A stretch of 64,000 nt of DNA from Parasphingorhabdus flavimaris (GCF_013371215.1 NZ_JABWMH010000003.1:62001-126000); one strand, 5' to 3'; positions 33,772 to 41,922 are shown, numbered from the stretch's first letter. Translations and numbers: made by a program. Notes: a model not told the origin generated them from the letters alone.

Positions 33772-34572
33772 ATGAAAACCACTTTGCTGAAACTGTCTGT
33801 CCTTGGCCTTGCGACCACGGCCCTTGCGCCCTTGCCATTGCTGGCCAAGCATCATGAAGCCGCTGAAACGGAGACAATGGGGACTATCGACGTGGCCGCG
33901 ACCCAGGCTGCGCTGACCGCTGCACAAGGCCGGTCGGACGAAGACAAGACCCGTGATGCCAGCCGAAAGCCGGCGGAAGTATTGGCCTTTCTCGGCTTGG
34001 AAAAAGGCGATGTCGTGCTCGACCTGATCGCATCCGGCGGCTGGTATAGCGTAGCGGCGGCGATTGCGACCGGGCCGGAAGGCAAGGTCTATGCGCAGAA
34101 TCCGGCGGAGGCGCTGAAAATACGTGACGGCGCCTATGAAACGGAAATAGCGGCCAGACTCGCGGCTAATGACTTGCCGCAGATCGAACGGCTGAACCGC
34201 GAAATCACCGATCTTGGCGTCGCCAACGATAGTGTCGACGTGGCGATCACCGCGCTCAATTTTCATGATGTCTACAATAGTTACGGGGCCACAGCGGCAA
34301 CCGGCATGTTGCTTGCGGTGAAGGCCAAGCTGAAACCGGGCGGGAGTTTCGGGCTGATCGATCATGTCGGCGATCCCGATGGTGACAATAAGGCCCATCA
34401 CCGGATTGATCCGGCTTTAGCGGTGGCTGTCGCGGAGGCGGCGGGCTTCATCGTCGAACGCGATGAAAATCTGCTCGCGGGTGATGGCGATGATCATGGC
34501 AAGAATGTCTTTGATCCTGCCGTACGCGGAAAGACCGACCGGTTCATATTGAAGCTGACCAAGCCGGAGTAA
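33772..34572 (+). CDS. Exported class I methyltransferase-like protein
   Basis: A 266-residue protein with a signal peptide (about 1-25, ending LPLLAK region) followed by a methyltransferase-like fold. Motif I reads V-V-L-D-L-I-A-S-G-G-W-Y-S rather than D-x-G-x-G, and D-V-A-I-T-A-L-N-F-H-D-V and P-G-G-S-F-G-L-I-D-H follow. SAM-dependent methyltransferase-fold proteins with signal peptides are common in sphingomonads but their role is unclear; the altered motif I makes catalysis uncertain. It is divergent from imuA. Confidence 0.78.
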   Translation: MKTTLLKLSVLGLATTALAPLPLLAKHHEAAETETMGTIDVAATQAALTAAQGRSDEDKTRDASRKPAEVLAFLGLEKGDVVLDLIASGGWYSVAAAIATGPEGKVYAQNPAEALKIRDGAYETEIAARLAANDLPQIERLNREITDLGVANDSVDVAITALNFHDVYNSYGATAATGMLLAVKAKLKPGGSFGLIDHVGDPDGDNKAHHRIDPALAVAVAEAAGFIVERDENLLAGDGDDHGKNVFDPAVRGKTDRFILKLTKPE

Positions 34573-34587
34573 AAACGGCCATCCCAT

Positions 34588-34619
34588 AAAAAACCGCTCC
34601 TGCGCGAGGCAGGAGCGGT
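34588..34619 (-). terminator. Terminator of the dps operon on the minus strand
   Basis: An 11-bp perfect stem (ACCGCTCCTGC with GCAGGAGCGGT) closes a five-base loop. Read on the minus strand it is followed by TTTTTT. It lies 29 bp beyond the small membrane protein stop codon. Confidence 0.85.
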
Positions 34620-34647
34620 AGGAGGCACTTGGGACTCTGAAACCGGT

Positions 34648-34770
34648 TCAGACAAAACCCGTCACAACCGCTAGCGCAACGATCGCAAGCAGCGTCGATA
34701 CACCAAGGACAATAGTCATATGGCGGGTGGTAAAGCCCTGACGGGCGCTGGTTTTATCTAGTTTTTTCAT
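34648..34770 (-). CDS. 40-residue single-pass membrane protein downstream of dps
   Basis: The frame encodes 40 residues, beginning MKKLDKTSARQGFTTRHMT and ending in one hydrophobic helix (about 19-39, IVLGVSTLLAIVALAVVTGFV in pieces). The ribosome site AGGA lies 8 bp before the ATG. The gap to dps is 33 bp, and the hairpin terminator follows, so it is probably co-transcribed with dps as a stress-induced gene. I do not recognise a family. The positively charged N-terminus predicts it faces the cytoplasm. Confidence 0.72.
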   Translation of the reverse strand: MKKLDKTSARQGFTTRHMTIVLGVSTLLAIVALAVVTGFV

Positions 34771-34803
34771 AGAATATTCCTGTCATTCTTGTGAGGGGAT
34801 TGA

Positions 34804-35298
34804 TTACAGGTTGGCAGAGAGCATCCACGACGCTTCTTCCAGCGCACCAATCCGCGCGGTGAGGAGGTCGGCGGTGAACACGTCATCGGCTTCCTCCGCA
34901 ATTTTGACGAACTCGCGCATCTGGTCGGCGACGGCGAGATTATCGCTCGTCAGCTGTTTGAGCATGTCTTCGACGTCGCCCCATTCGGTCAGGTCATCAA
35001 TGACGCTGTTTTTCACATAGGTTGAAAGGCCAACCGGCGTTTTTGCGCCCAGAGCCCGAATCCGCTCGGCGATCTCGTCAATCGATGCGGCAAGGTCTTC
35101 ATACTGGCCTTCGGTCAGCTGGTGAACAGTGCCGAACAGGGGGCCGGTCACGTTCCAGTGAACCGATTGCGTCTTGTAATAGAGTACGACGGTCGAGGCC
35201 AGGGCATCCCCAAGCTTCGCGGCCATCTCGGCGCGATCGGCTTTCTTGATGTCGGTTTTCATCTCGCGAAGTTCTGCTGATTTGATCGTGGTGGTCAT
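34804..35298 (-). CDS. dps: Dps-type DNA-binding ferritin
   Basis: A 164-residue starvation-induced ferritin that stores iron and protects DNA. The di-iron/ferroxidase motif appears as H-W-N-V-T-G-P-L-F-G-T-V-H-Q-L-T-E-G-Q-Y and D-E-I-A-E-R-I-R-A-L-G. A lysine-rich N-terminus (about 1-30) could bind DNA. It has an EcfG-like promoter upstream on its strand, in keeping with general stress regulation, and is divergent from a DJ-1/PfpI gene with a similar promoter. Confidence 0.93.
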   Translation of the reverse strand: MTTTIKSAELREMKTDIKKADRAEMAAKLGDALASTVVLYYKTQSVHWNVTGPLFGTVHQLTEGQYEDLAASIDEIAERIRALGAKTPVGLSTYVKNSVIDDLTEWGDVEDMLKQLTSDNLAVADQMREFVKIAEEADDVFTADLLTARIGALEEASWMLSANL

Positions 35299-35362
35299 GA
35301 AATTATCTTCCTTCCGTTATGAAGCGCTCGACGAACTGGCGGAGCGCGTTATCTGCTAAAAT

Positions 35363-35387
35363 TACGCGTCCCCTGTCATTTGGTTCC
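35363..35387 (-). promoter_or_regulatory. EcfG-like general stress promoter of dps
   Basis: On the minus strand GGAAC is followed after 16 bases by CGTA, close to the alphaproteobacterial EcfG consensus GGAAC-N16/17-CGTT. It lies 65 bp before the dps start codon. Confidence 0.7.
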
Positions 35388-35423
35388 CAGACTGTGGGAG
35401 AAACATCCTGTCCGGATTGCGGG

Positions 35424-35449
35424 GGAACCAATTCTCTTTCCGCTGCGTA
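35424..35449 (+). promoter_or_regulatory. EcfG-like general stress promoter of the DJ-1/PfpI gene
   Basis: GGAAC, 17 bases, then CGTA on the plus strand, 36 bp before the start codon. With the dps promoter 37 bp away on the other strand, the two genes would form one stress-activated divergent unit. Confidence 0.7.
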
Positions 35450-35484
35450 GACCTGTTGTAACCTCTAACGAAAGGACAGCAGAA

Positions 35485-36051
35485 ATGACGAACATTTCAA
35501 ACGCAAAAATAGCAATCCTGGCGACGGACGGTTTTGAGAAATCGGAGCTTTTTGAGCCACGGAAACAACTCGTGGACGCAGGAGCGGACGTAACCATCGT
35601 GTCGCTTGAATCCGGTTCGATAAAGAGCTGGGACAAGAAGGACTGGGGCGAAAGCGTCGACGTCGACATGACTCTGGATGATGCCAGCGAAGATGATTTT
35701 GACGCGCTGGTTCTGCCGGGCGGACAGATCAACCCGGACCTGTTGCGGGTCGAAGACAAGGCGGTCGATTTTGTGAAGGCCTTTTTCAGTGCCGGCAAAC
35801 CGGTCGCGGCAATCTGTCACGCACCCTGGCTGCTGATCGAGGCCGATCTGGTGAAGGGCCGCAAGGTCACCGGCTATCCTTCGATCAAGACCGATCTGAT
35901 CAACGCCGGCGGATTATTCGAGGATAGCGAAGTGGTGGTCGACAACGGCCTGATCACGTCGCGCGACCCCGGTGATCTCGACGCCTTCAGCGCCAAGATT
36001 ATCGAGGAAGTCAAGGAAGGCATCCACAAGCGGATGCAGAAAGCGGCATAG
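35485..36051 (+). CDS. DJ-1/PfpI family protein (type 1 glutamine amidotransferase-like)
   Basis: A 188-residue DJ-1/PfpI protein. The nucleophile elbow is A-I-C-H-A-P-W with cysteine in the sharp turn, and the upstream acidic residue is in D-G-F-E-K-S-E. Members include stress chaperones, proteases and glyoxalase III-like enzymes. The start at 35485 is chosen because AAAGGA precedes it and family homology begins just downstream. An EcfG-like promoter lies upstream, implying stress induction together with dps. Confidence 0.87.
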   Translation: MTNISNAKIAILATDGFEKSELFEPRKQLVDAGADVTIVSLESGSIKSWDKKDWGESVDVDMTLDDASEDDFDALVLPGGQINPDLLRVEDKAVDFVKAFFSAGKPVAAICHAPWLLIEADLVKGRKVTGYPSIKTDLINAGGLFEDSEVVVDNGLITSRDPGDLDAFSAKIIEEVKEGIHKRMQKAA

Positions 36052-36072
36052 TCGAGGCCAGTCGCACAAACC

Positions 36073-36099
36073 GGGGCCGGCTCAAAAAGAGCCGGCCTC
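36073..36099 (+). terminator. Hairpin after the DJ-1/PfpI gene
   Basis: GGCCGGCTC pairs with GAGCCGGCC across an AAAAA loop 22 bp after the stop codon. No T-run follows, so it may be a weak or Rho-assisted terminator. Confidence 0.55.
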
Positions 36100-36276
36100 G
36101 CAGTAGCGTAAATCCCCCCGATGGCTGCGCGCAACGGCATGTTCGCGACGCAACCACCTTTCATCCCACGCATGGCTCGGCTTGCCTCAATCGCCTTAAC
36201 AAATCCGGCCATCGTTTTTTAGCGCGGGGTTCTGTGGCGGATTACCGCCATTTTTTTTAATATTAAGGAATGATAT

Positions 36277-36795
36277 ATGAAGAACTTTCTAACCCTGTTG
36301 ACCGGTGCTGCGTTGCTTGCTGCAACCCCGGCTCTGGCTCAAGATACCGCTCCGACTGTCGAAGCAAAGGTGGGTATGAAAGTTGTCGGTCCCAATGGCG
36401 CTGATGTCGGTACCGTCGATTTCGTAGACGCTGGCGTGGTGGTCGTGGACACCGGCAAGAACAAGGCCGCGCTCGCGCCCGACGCCTTTGCCAAGGAAGA
36501 CAACGGACTGTCGATCATGATGACCAAGGTCGATCTTGATGCTGCGGTCGAAAAAGCCGCTGCCGACGCCAAAGCCAAATTGCTCGCCAGCCTGACCCCC
36601 GGCACCGAAGTCAAATCGGTCACCGGCGCTGCGGTCATCGGCACCATCAAGGAAAGCGATGCCAAATTTGTCACCGTCGAACATAATGGTCAGCCGGTGC
36701 AACTGCCGGTTGCTGCCTTCATGACCAATGCCGACGGTGTTGCGATCTCGATGACCGAAGAGCAGTTCGAAGCCGCGCTCGCCGGTACTCAATAA
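36277..36795 (+). CDS. Exported protein with two PRC-barrel-like repeats
   Basis: A 172-residue protein with a signal peptide (1-21, cleaved after A-L-A-Q region). Two similar units follow: K-V-G-M-K-V-V-G-P-N-G-A-D-V-G-T-V near 31-47 and E-V-K-S-V-T-G-A-A-V-I-G-T-I-K near 109-123, each with the G-x-x-V-G-x-V turn of PRC-barrel or KOW-like strands. The function is unknown. It is common in sphingomonads as an abundant periplasmic protein. It has its own upstream region of about 225 bp; no promoter is claimed. Confidence 0.65.
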   Translation: MKNFLTLLTGAALLAATPALAQDTAPTVEAKVGMKVVGPNGADVGTVDFVDAGVVVVDTGKNKAALAPDAFAKEDNGLSIMMTKVDLDAAVEKAAADAKAKLLASLTPGTEVKSVTGAAVIGTIKESDAKFVTVEHNGQPVQLPVAAFMTNADGVAISMTEEQFEAALAGTQ

Positions 36796-36848
36796 GCCAA
36801 GACTCTGGCGGCGGCGGGCCCAGGCCTGCCGCCGCCGACTTTCTGCCT

Positions 36849-37271
36849 TCAGGTGGTGAACTTCATCGCCAGTTCGTGCATCGCAATCGCTGCCTGGGCC
36901 GCTTCGCCGCCCTTGTTCTTGCGGCTCTTGTCCGCACGCGCCAGCGCCTGATCCTCATTCTCGACCGTCAATATGCCGTTGCCGATGGCCGCGCCGTCCA
37001 TGGTCAGCGCCATGATACCGCGCGCGCTTTCGCCGGCGACGATTTCGAAATGATAGGTCTCGCCGCGGATCACCACGCCGATCGCGACAAAACCGTCATA
37101 GAGATCGCTATCGATCGCCAACGAGATGGCGCTGGGAATTTCGAGCGCGCCGGGAACGGTGATGACCTCATATTCGTGCCCCGCCGCCTTGAGCGCATCG
37201 GTCGCGCCCTCGATCAGCATGTCGTTGAGCTTGTCATAGAAACGCGCTTCGACGATCAGGAATTTTGCCAT
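36849..37271 (-). CDS. ribH: 6,7-dimethyl-8-ribityllumazine synthase
   Basis: A 140-residue lumazine synthase that condenses 5-amino-6-ribitylaminouracil with dihydroxybutanone phosphate, the step before riboflavin. Core motifs are present: V-P-G-A-L-E-I-P (about 46-53), [12 protein letters not shown] (catalytic His near 83) and the downstream N-G-I-L-T-V-E-N. The ATG at 37271 gives the expected length. It lies 91 bp after ribB on the same strand, so the two make one riboflavin operon interrupted by a palindromic repeat. Confidence 0.95.
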   Translation of the reverse strand: MAKFLIVEARFYDKLNDMLIEGATDALKAAGHEYEVITVPGALEIPSAISLAIDSDLYDGFVAIGVVIRGETYHFEIVAGESARGIMALTMDGAAIGNGILTVENEDQALARADKSRKNKGGEAAQAAIAMHELAMKFTT

Positions 37272-37291
37272 TTTTGTCTCTTTCAATTTCA

Positions 37292-37352
37292 ATATCCTGA
37301 ACGTTTTTCAGGACAGGGTGGATGTTCGCTGGAAGTCCTGAACATTCAGGAT
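37292..37352. repeat. Degenerate CCTGAAC-type palindromic repeat in the ribB-ribH gap
   Basis: ATATCCTGAAC-G-TTTTTCAGGAC at left and GTCCTGAACATTCAGGAT at right pair imperfectly. The units are related to the 25-bp arms at 7863. It occupies the gap between ribB and ribH. Confidence 0.6.
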
Positions 37353-37362
37353 GTCGAGCCGG

Positions 37363-38679
37363 TCAGGCGTTTTCCAGCTCTCGATCTGCAGCTGTGCTGC
37401 CGCTGGGAGGGACCTCGCGCTGTGCGACAATCCGCAACCCGTAGGCATCGAGCCCGACCAGATCATGGCTGGTGTTGGTCAGCAATTCCATGTCATGGAC
37501 GCCAAGCTCGCTGAGGATCTGGGCGCCGACGCCATAGTCGCGCTGCTGATCCATCGGTGGCGGCTTGACCCCCGCCAGGCTGCGGACCTGCTGCGAGAAG
37601 AAATCGGGCTGGCGCGGATTGATGAAGACGATCACGCCGGCCCCTTCCTCGCCGATGATTTTCATCGATTCCTCGATCATGCTGGGCCGGCCGTTGTCCT
37701 GCGCGAACAGGTCGGGGAACATGGTGGTCGCGTGCATCCGCACCAGCGTCGGCCGTTCGGGGTCGACATGGCCCTTCTGCAATACGATCTGCTCGCTTTC
37801 GGTGGCCATGTTATAATAGGTGATCGCATTCCATTCGCCACCCCAGCGGCTGGTGAAGCGGGCCTCTGCGCGCCGTTCGGTCAGATGGTCGTGGCGCAGG
37901 CGATAGGCGATCAGGTCGCGGATCGTGCCGATTTTCATGCCGTGATGCTGGGCAAATTCGATCAGGTCATCGAGCCGCGCCATTTCACCGTCATCCTTCA
38001 TGATCTCGCAGATCACGCCGGAGGGGTTGAGACCGGCCAGCCGCGAGACATCGACCGCGGCTTCGGTATGGCCGGCGCGAACGAGCACGCCGCCATTGCG
38101 CGCCTGCAGCGGGAAGACATGGCCGGGGGTGACTATCTCTTCCTTGCCCTTGGTCCGGTCGATCGCCACCGCCACGGTGCGCGCGCGGTCGGCGGCGCTG
38201 ATCCCGGTGGTGACGCCGTCGCGCGCCTCGATCGAGATGGTGAAGGCGGTTTCATAGGCGCCGCGGTTGTTCTGGCTCATCATGTCGAGGCCCAGTTCCT
38301 CGACCCGGTCGCGCGTCATCGCCAGACAGATCAGGCCGCGACCATATTTGGCCATGAAGTTGATCGCGTCGGGGGTCGCCATTTGCGCCGGGATGATCAG
38401 ATCACCCTCATTCTCACGGTCCTCGTCATCGACGAGGATATACATGCGCCCGTTGCGCGCCTCGTTGATAATCTCTTCCGCCGACGCCATGACCCCGCTG
38501 CCGCCGCGCGCAAGATAGGTCTCCAGCTTGCCGAGCGTTTCCGCCGTCGGGTTCCAGTCCTCCTGCCCCAGGCTGCGCAGGCTGTTGGCGTGGAGCCCGG
38601 CGGCGCGCGCCAGGCCGGCACGGGTTTCCTCGCCGGATTCGATCAGGGCGACCAGTTTTTCGATCAGGATCTTGCTCAT
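37363..38679 (-). CDS. ribB: HTH-fused 3,4-dihydroxy-2-butanone 4-phosphate synthase with degenerate GTP cyclohydrolase II domain (RibBX-like)
   Basis: A 438-residue three-part protein. Residues about 19-55 form a helix-turn-helix ([19 protein letters not shown], then the [16 protein letters not shown] helix), residues about 65-265 form the RibB domain with [11 protein letters not shown] and G-H-V-F-P-L, and 270-438 resemble GTP cyclohydrolase II. The last domain has no cysteines at all, so it cannot bind the catalytic zinc that active RibA needs; it resembles RibBX proteins of other alphaproteobacteria. It makes dihydroxybutanone phosphate from ribulose 5-phosphate. The upstream ATCACATTG repeats could be a target of the HTH. 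It is followed by ribH. Confidence 0.9.
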   Translation of the reverse strand: MSKILIEKLVALIESGEETRAGLARAAGLHANSLRSLGQEDWNPTAETLGKLETYLARGGSGVMASAEEIINEARNGRMYILVDDEDRENEGDLIIPAQMATPDAINFMAKYGRGLICLAMTRDRVEELGLDMMSQNNRGAYETAFTISIEARDGVTTGISAADRARTVAVAIDRTKGKEEIVTPGHVFPLQARNGGVLVRAGHTEAAVDVSRLAGLNPSGVICEIMKDDGEMARLDDLIEFAQHHGMKIGTIRDLIAYRLRHDHLTERRAEARFTSRWGGEWNAITYYNMATESEQIVLQKGHVDPERPTLVRMHATTMFPDLFAQDNGRPSMIEESMKIIGEEGAGVIVFINPRQPDFFSQQVRSLAGVKPPPMDQQRDYGVGAQILSELGVHDMELLTNTSHDLVGLDAYGLRIVAQREVPPSGSTAADRELENA

Positions 38680-38692
38680 GGACTCGGCCTTT

Positions 38693-38758
38693 CAATGTGA
38701 TGTTGGGAATCGGATATCACATTGGAGTGTGATTGGTCTAGGGGGAATATCACATTGG
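38693..38758. promoter_or_regulatory. Array of CACATTG operator-like repeats upstream of ribB
   Basis: The 12-mer ATATCACATTGG occurs at 38714-38725 and 38747-38758, 33 bp apart, about three helical turns. An inverted CAATGTGAT is at 38693-38701. All lie within 80 bp of the ribB start codon. Binding by the HTH domain of the RibB protein itself, or by another repressor, is inferred. Confidence 0.5.
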
Positions 38759-38803
38759 GTTCACATGATGTGTTGCGCTCTCGTCATCCTGAAAGCGCAT
38801 TTA

Positions 38804-38961
38804 AGCCCCTCCTTTTAAAGGAGGGGTTGGGGTGGTTTCGCTCGTCGGAAAAGGGTCCTTCGATTTCAAAGTTATTTCTATCGGTACTTTCGTCGTTCGC
38901 TGGCGCGAGCGATTCTTGCGCATCGCCACCACCCCAACCCCTCCTCTAAAGAGGAGGGGCT
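38804..38961. repeat. Palindromic element of the CCCCTCC type, left copy
   Basis: AGCCCCTCC-TTTTAAA-GGAGGGG starts the element and a similar hairpin (CCCCTCC-TCTAAAG-AGGAGGGG) ends it; the two ends are inverted copies over about 33 bp, including GGGGTGGT and ACCACCCC. It lies 59 bp before the exonuclease gene and has a near-identical copy at 41645 in the same orientation. Confidence 0.9.
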
Positions 38962-39020
38962 GAGTGAAAGCCCCCCCGCCCTTGACCGGAACCTTTCCCC
39001 CGCCAATACGCTATTACACA

Positions 39021-40022
39021 ATGGCAAAAGCGAAACACTGGATCGAGCCGCATCCGCAGGGCATTTACGTGCGACCTGCCGACGTCTGGATCGATCCGTC
39101 CGTCCCTAAGGAAAACGCGGTCGTGACCCATGGCCACGCCGATCATGCGCGTGGCGGTCATGGCGATGTCTGGGCGACGCCGGAGACGCTGGCGATCATG
39201 GGTTTGCGCTATGGGACCGAGGCGGGGACGCCGATCGGCTATGGCGAGGGCTTCGAGCGCGGCGGGGTGCGGTTCAGCCTGCATTCGGCGGGCCATGTGC
39301 TGGGCTCGGCGCAGGTGCTGATGGAATATCAGGGCGAGCGGGTGGTCGTCACCGGCGACTACAAGCGCCGCCCCGATCCGACCTGCGCCCCGTTCGCGCT
39401 GGTGCCCTGCGATATTTTCATCACCGAGGCGACCTTCGGCCTGCCGGTGTTTCAGCACCCGCCGATCGCGGGCGAGATCGCAAAAATCTTTGCCCGGCTG
39501 GAAGCCGAACCGGACAGCAGCATTCTCGTCGGCGCCTATGCGCTGGGCAAGGCGCAGCGGGTGATTGCCGAGCTGCGCCGCGCCGGCTGGGACCAGCCGA
39601 TCTATCTGCACGGGGCTCAGGTCCGGATGTGCGAATTATACGAAGAGCTCGGCGTTTCGCTGGGCGAATTGCGGTTGGTGATGGACACGCCGAAGGAAGA
39701 TATGCGCGGCCAGATCATCATCGCGCCGCCCTCGGCATTGACCGACAAATGGAGCCGGAGGCTGCCCAATCCGGTGACCGCCATGGCCTCGGGCTGGATG
39801 CGGGTGCGCGGACGGGCGCGGCAGCGTGGGGTCGAGATCCCGCTGGTCATTTCCGACCATGCCGACTGGGACGAGCTGACCGCCACGATCCGCGAACTGG
39901 CGCCAAAGGAAACCTGGATCACCCATGGCAGCGAGGATGGCCTGCTGCGCTGGTGCGAGCTGCACCAGATCAAGGCGCGGGCGCTGGCGATGGTCGGGCG
40001 CGAAGACGGGGATGACGGCTGA
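39021..40022 (+). CDS. Ligase-associated metallo-beta-lactamase-fold DNA exonuclease
   Basis: A 333-residue member of the SNM1/CPSF-like nuclease fold. Motif HxHxDH is visible as T-H-G-H-A-D-H-A-R-G-G-H (about residues 36-47), with D-Y-K-R-R-P, E-A-T-F-G-L-P and S-D-H-A-D-W-D downstream. In many bacteria such genes form a lhr-exo-pdeM-ligase repair cluster; here only the exonuclease and ligase are present. The ATG at 39021 fits the family N-terminus, although an in-frame GTG 57 bp upstream would add a Pro-rich leader. The ATG overlaps no ribosome site of note. Confidence 0.87.
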   Translation: MAKAKHWIEPHPQGIYVRPADVWIDPSVPKENAVVTHGHADHARGGHGDVWATPETLAIMGLRYGTEAGTPIGYGEGFERGGVRFSLHSAGHVLGSAQVLMEYQGERVVVTGDYKRRPDPTCAPFALVPCDIFITEATFGLPVFQHPPIAGEIAKIFARLEAEPDSSILVGAYALGKAQRVIAELRRAGWDQPIYLHGAQVRMCELYEELGVSLGELRLVMDTPKEDMRGQIIIAPPSALTDKWSRRLPNPVTAMASGWMRVRGRARQRGVEIPLVISDHADWDELTATIRELAPKETWITHGSEDGLLRWCELHQIKARALAMVGREDGDDG

Positions 40023-41593
40023 TGCGCCGCTTTGCCGCCCTGATCGACAGTCTGGTCTATACCAGATCGCGCAACGCCAAGCTGGCGGCGATATCCGCAT
40101 ATTTGCGCGCAACGCCCGATCCCGATCGCGGCTGGGCGCTGGCGGCGCTGACCGACAGTCTCGATTTTCCAGCGGTCAAGTCCGCCACCATCCGCAATCT
40201 CGCGGGCACAAGAATCGATCCCGAACTGTTCCGCCTGTCGCGCCATCATGTCGGCGACACCGCCGAGACCGTGGCTTTGGTCTGGCCGGAAGCGGAGGGA
40301 CGGGAACAGAGCGACCCGAACATCGACGAGGTCGTGCAGGCGCTGTCCGCCGCCAATCGTGCGACCGCTCCCGACATTGTTGCCTCCCTGCTCGACAGTC
40401 TGGATTCGAACAGCCGCTATGCGATGCTCAAGCTGGCGGTCGGCGGGATGCGGGTCGGTGTCTCGGCGCGGCTGGCCAAGACCGCCTTCGCGCAGGCCTT
40501 TGATGTGGCGCTTGATGATGTCGAGGAGCTCTGGCACGCGCTTGACCCGCCCTATGAAGCCTTGTTTCAATGGGCGGAGAAGGGCGGCGAGCGTCCCGAC
40601 CTTTCGGCAACGCCCTTCTTCCGGCCGTTCATGCTGTCGCATCCATTCGAGGGCGACCATCTCGATCTCGACCAATATGCGGTCGAGTGGAAATGGGACG
40701 GCATCCGGGTGCAGGCGGTGCATCTTGGCGGCGAGACCCGGCTCTACAGCCGCGGCGGCGATGATATCAGCGCGTCCTTCCCCGATATTGTCGAGGCGTT
40801 CGACCGCGACGGCGTAATCGACGGCGAATTGCTGGTGCGCGGCACCGACCAGGGTGGCGAGGCAGCGAGTTTCAACGCGCTGCAGAAACGGCTCGGTCGC
40901 AAGACGGTTTCCAAGAAAATGCGGCAGGAATTTCCGGCCTTCGTCCGGGTCTATGACCTGCTGATGGACGGAGAGGATGATCTGCGCCTGTCGCCCTGGC
41001 ACGAAAGGCGGCAGCGGCTCGAAAGCTTTGTCCCCACACTCAATGCCGACCATTTTGACCTGTCGGCGGTGGTCGATGTCGATGATTTTGCCGCGCTGGA
41101 AGTGATGCGCGCCGGTGCCCGCGATGCGGCGATCGAAGGGGTGATGCTGAAGCGGCGCGAAAGCCCCTATCTGGCGGGTCGGGTGACCGGCCACTGGTAT
41201 AAATGGAAGCGCGACCCGCTGAATGCCGACTGCGTGATGATGTATGCCCAGCGCGGCAACGGGCGGCGCGCCTCCTTCTATTCCGACTATACATTCGGCT
41301 GCTGGACCCAGGATGGCGAGCTGCTGCCGGTCGGCAAGGCCTATTCCGGCTTCACCGACGAAGAGCTGAAATGGCTCGACCGCTTTGTCCGACAGAACAC
41401 GCTGAACCGTTTCGGGCCGGTGCGCGAGGTGAAGAAGTCGCTGGTGCTGGAAGTGGCGTTCGATTCGATCCACAAGAGCAAGCGGCATAAATCCGGTCTC
41501 GCGATGCGGTTCCCGCGCATCCACCGCATCCGCAAGGACAAGCCGGCAGAGGAAGCCGACCGGATTGCGACCTTGCAGGCGATGATTGGCTGA
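40022..41593 (+). CDS. ATP-dependent DNA ligase
   Basis: A 523-residue ligase with an N-terminal DNA-binding domain (about 1-200), an adenylation domain with the active-site lysine K224 in E-W-K-W-D-G-I-R, and a C-terminal OB domain. Motifs include I-D-G-E-L-L-V, the R-x-Y-D-L-L-M segment and E-G-V-M-L-K-R-R. It joins DNA nicks using ATP and probably works with the exonuclease, whose stop codon overlaps its start (TGATG). The Lhr helicase and PdeM phosphoesterase usually found with it are missing. Confidence 0.93.
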   Translation: MRRFAALIDSLVYTRSRNAKLAAISAYLRATPDPDRGWALAALTDSLDFPAVKSATIRNLAGTRIDPELFRLSRHHVGDTAETVALVWPEAEGREQSDPNIDEVVQALSAANRATAPDIVASLLDSLDSNSRYAMLKLAVGGMRVGVSARLAKTAFAQAFDVALDDVEELWHALDPPYEALFQWAEKGGERPDLSATPFFRPFMLSHPFEGDHLDLDQYAVEWKWDGIRVQAVHLGGETRLYSRGGDDISASFPDIVEAFDRDGVIDGELLVRGTDQGGEAASFNALQKRLGRKTVSKKMRQEFPAFVRVYDLLMDGEDDLRLSPWHERRQRLESFVPTLNADHFDLSAVVDVDDFAALEVMRAGARDAAIEGVMLKRRESPYLAGRVTGHWYKWKRDPLNADCVMMYAQRGNGRRASFYSDYTFGCWTQDGELLPVGKAYSGFTDEELKWLDRFVRQNTLNRFGPVREVKKSLVLEVAFDSIHKSKRHKSGLAMRFPRIHRIRKDKPAEEADRIATLQAMIG

Positions 41594-41644
41594 TTTTAGT
41601 AGGTCAGGAATTGCTGCGGGAGAGCCATCCCTAGTGCGATTTTT

Positions 41645-41804
41645 AGCCCCTCCTTTTCAAAGGAGGGGTTGGGGTGGTTTCTCTCGTCGGATCATTGCCT
41701 TTTGGTATTCGTACCATTGAAGCCTAAACCATCCTCTTCGCTGACGCGAGCGATGCTGGCGCATCGCCACCACCCCTTGATCCCCTCCTCTGAAGAGGAG
41801 GGGC
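41645..41804. repeat. Palindromic element of the CCCCTCC type, right copy
   Basis: Same structure and orientation as the copy at 38804, about 160 bp, beginning 52 bp after the ligase stop. With the first copy it brackets the exonuclease-ligase operon. Internal spacer sequence differs from the left copy. Confidence 0.88.
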
Positions 41805-41818
41805 GAAATGTCTCCCCA

Positions 41819-41918
41819 TCACCTCTTGGCAATACATTCCACTTCCACCCGCGCCCAGCGCGAGGCCGCTGGCAGCAAAAGCGCTGCGGGCGGGGTAGTT
41901 GCCGTCAAAATAGTCACC
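41819..41918 (-). pseudogene. Remnant of a RidA-family gene (C-terminus)
   Basis: Read on the minus strand, the segment encodes G-D-Y-F-D-G-N-Y-P-A-R-S-A-F-A-A-S-G-L-A-L-G-A, then, after a one-base shift, V-E-V-E-C-I-A-K-R and a stop. This is the conserved end of RidA endoribonuclease-like proteins (P-A-R-S near the arginine that binds carboxylates). The N-terminal three quarters are absent and a stop lies just upstream, so it is non-functional. It sits 14 bp after the palindromic element and 5 bp from an AT-rich ORF. Confidence 0.65.
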
Positions 41919-41922
41919 GAAA

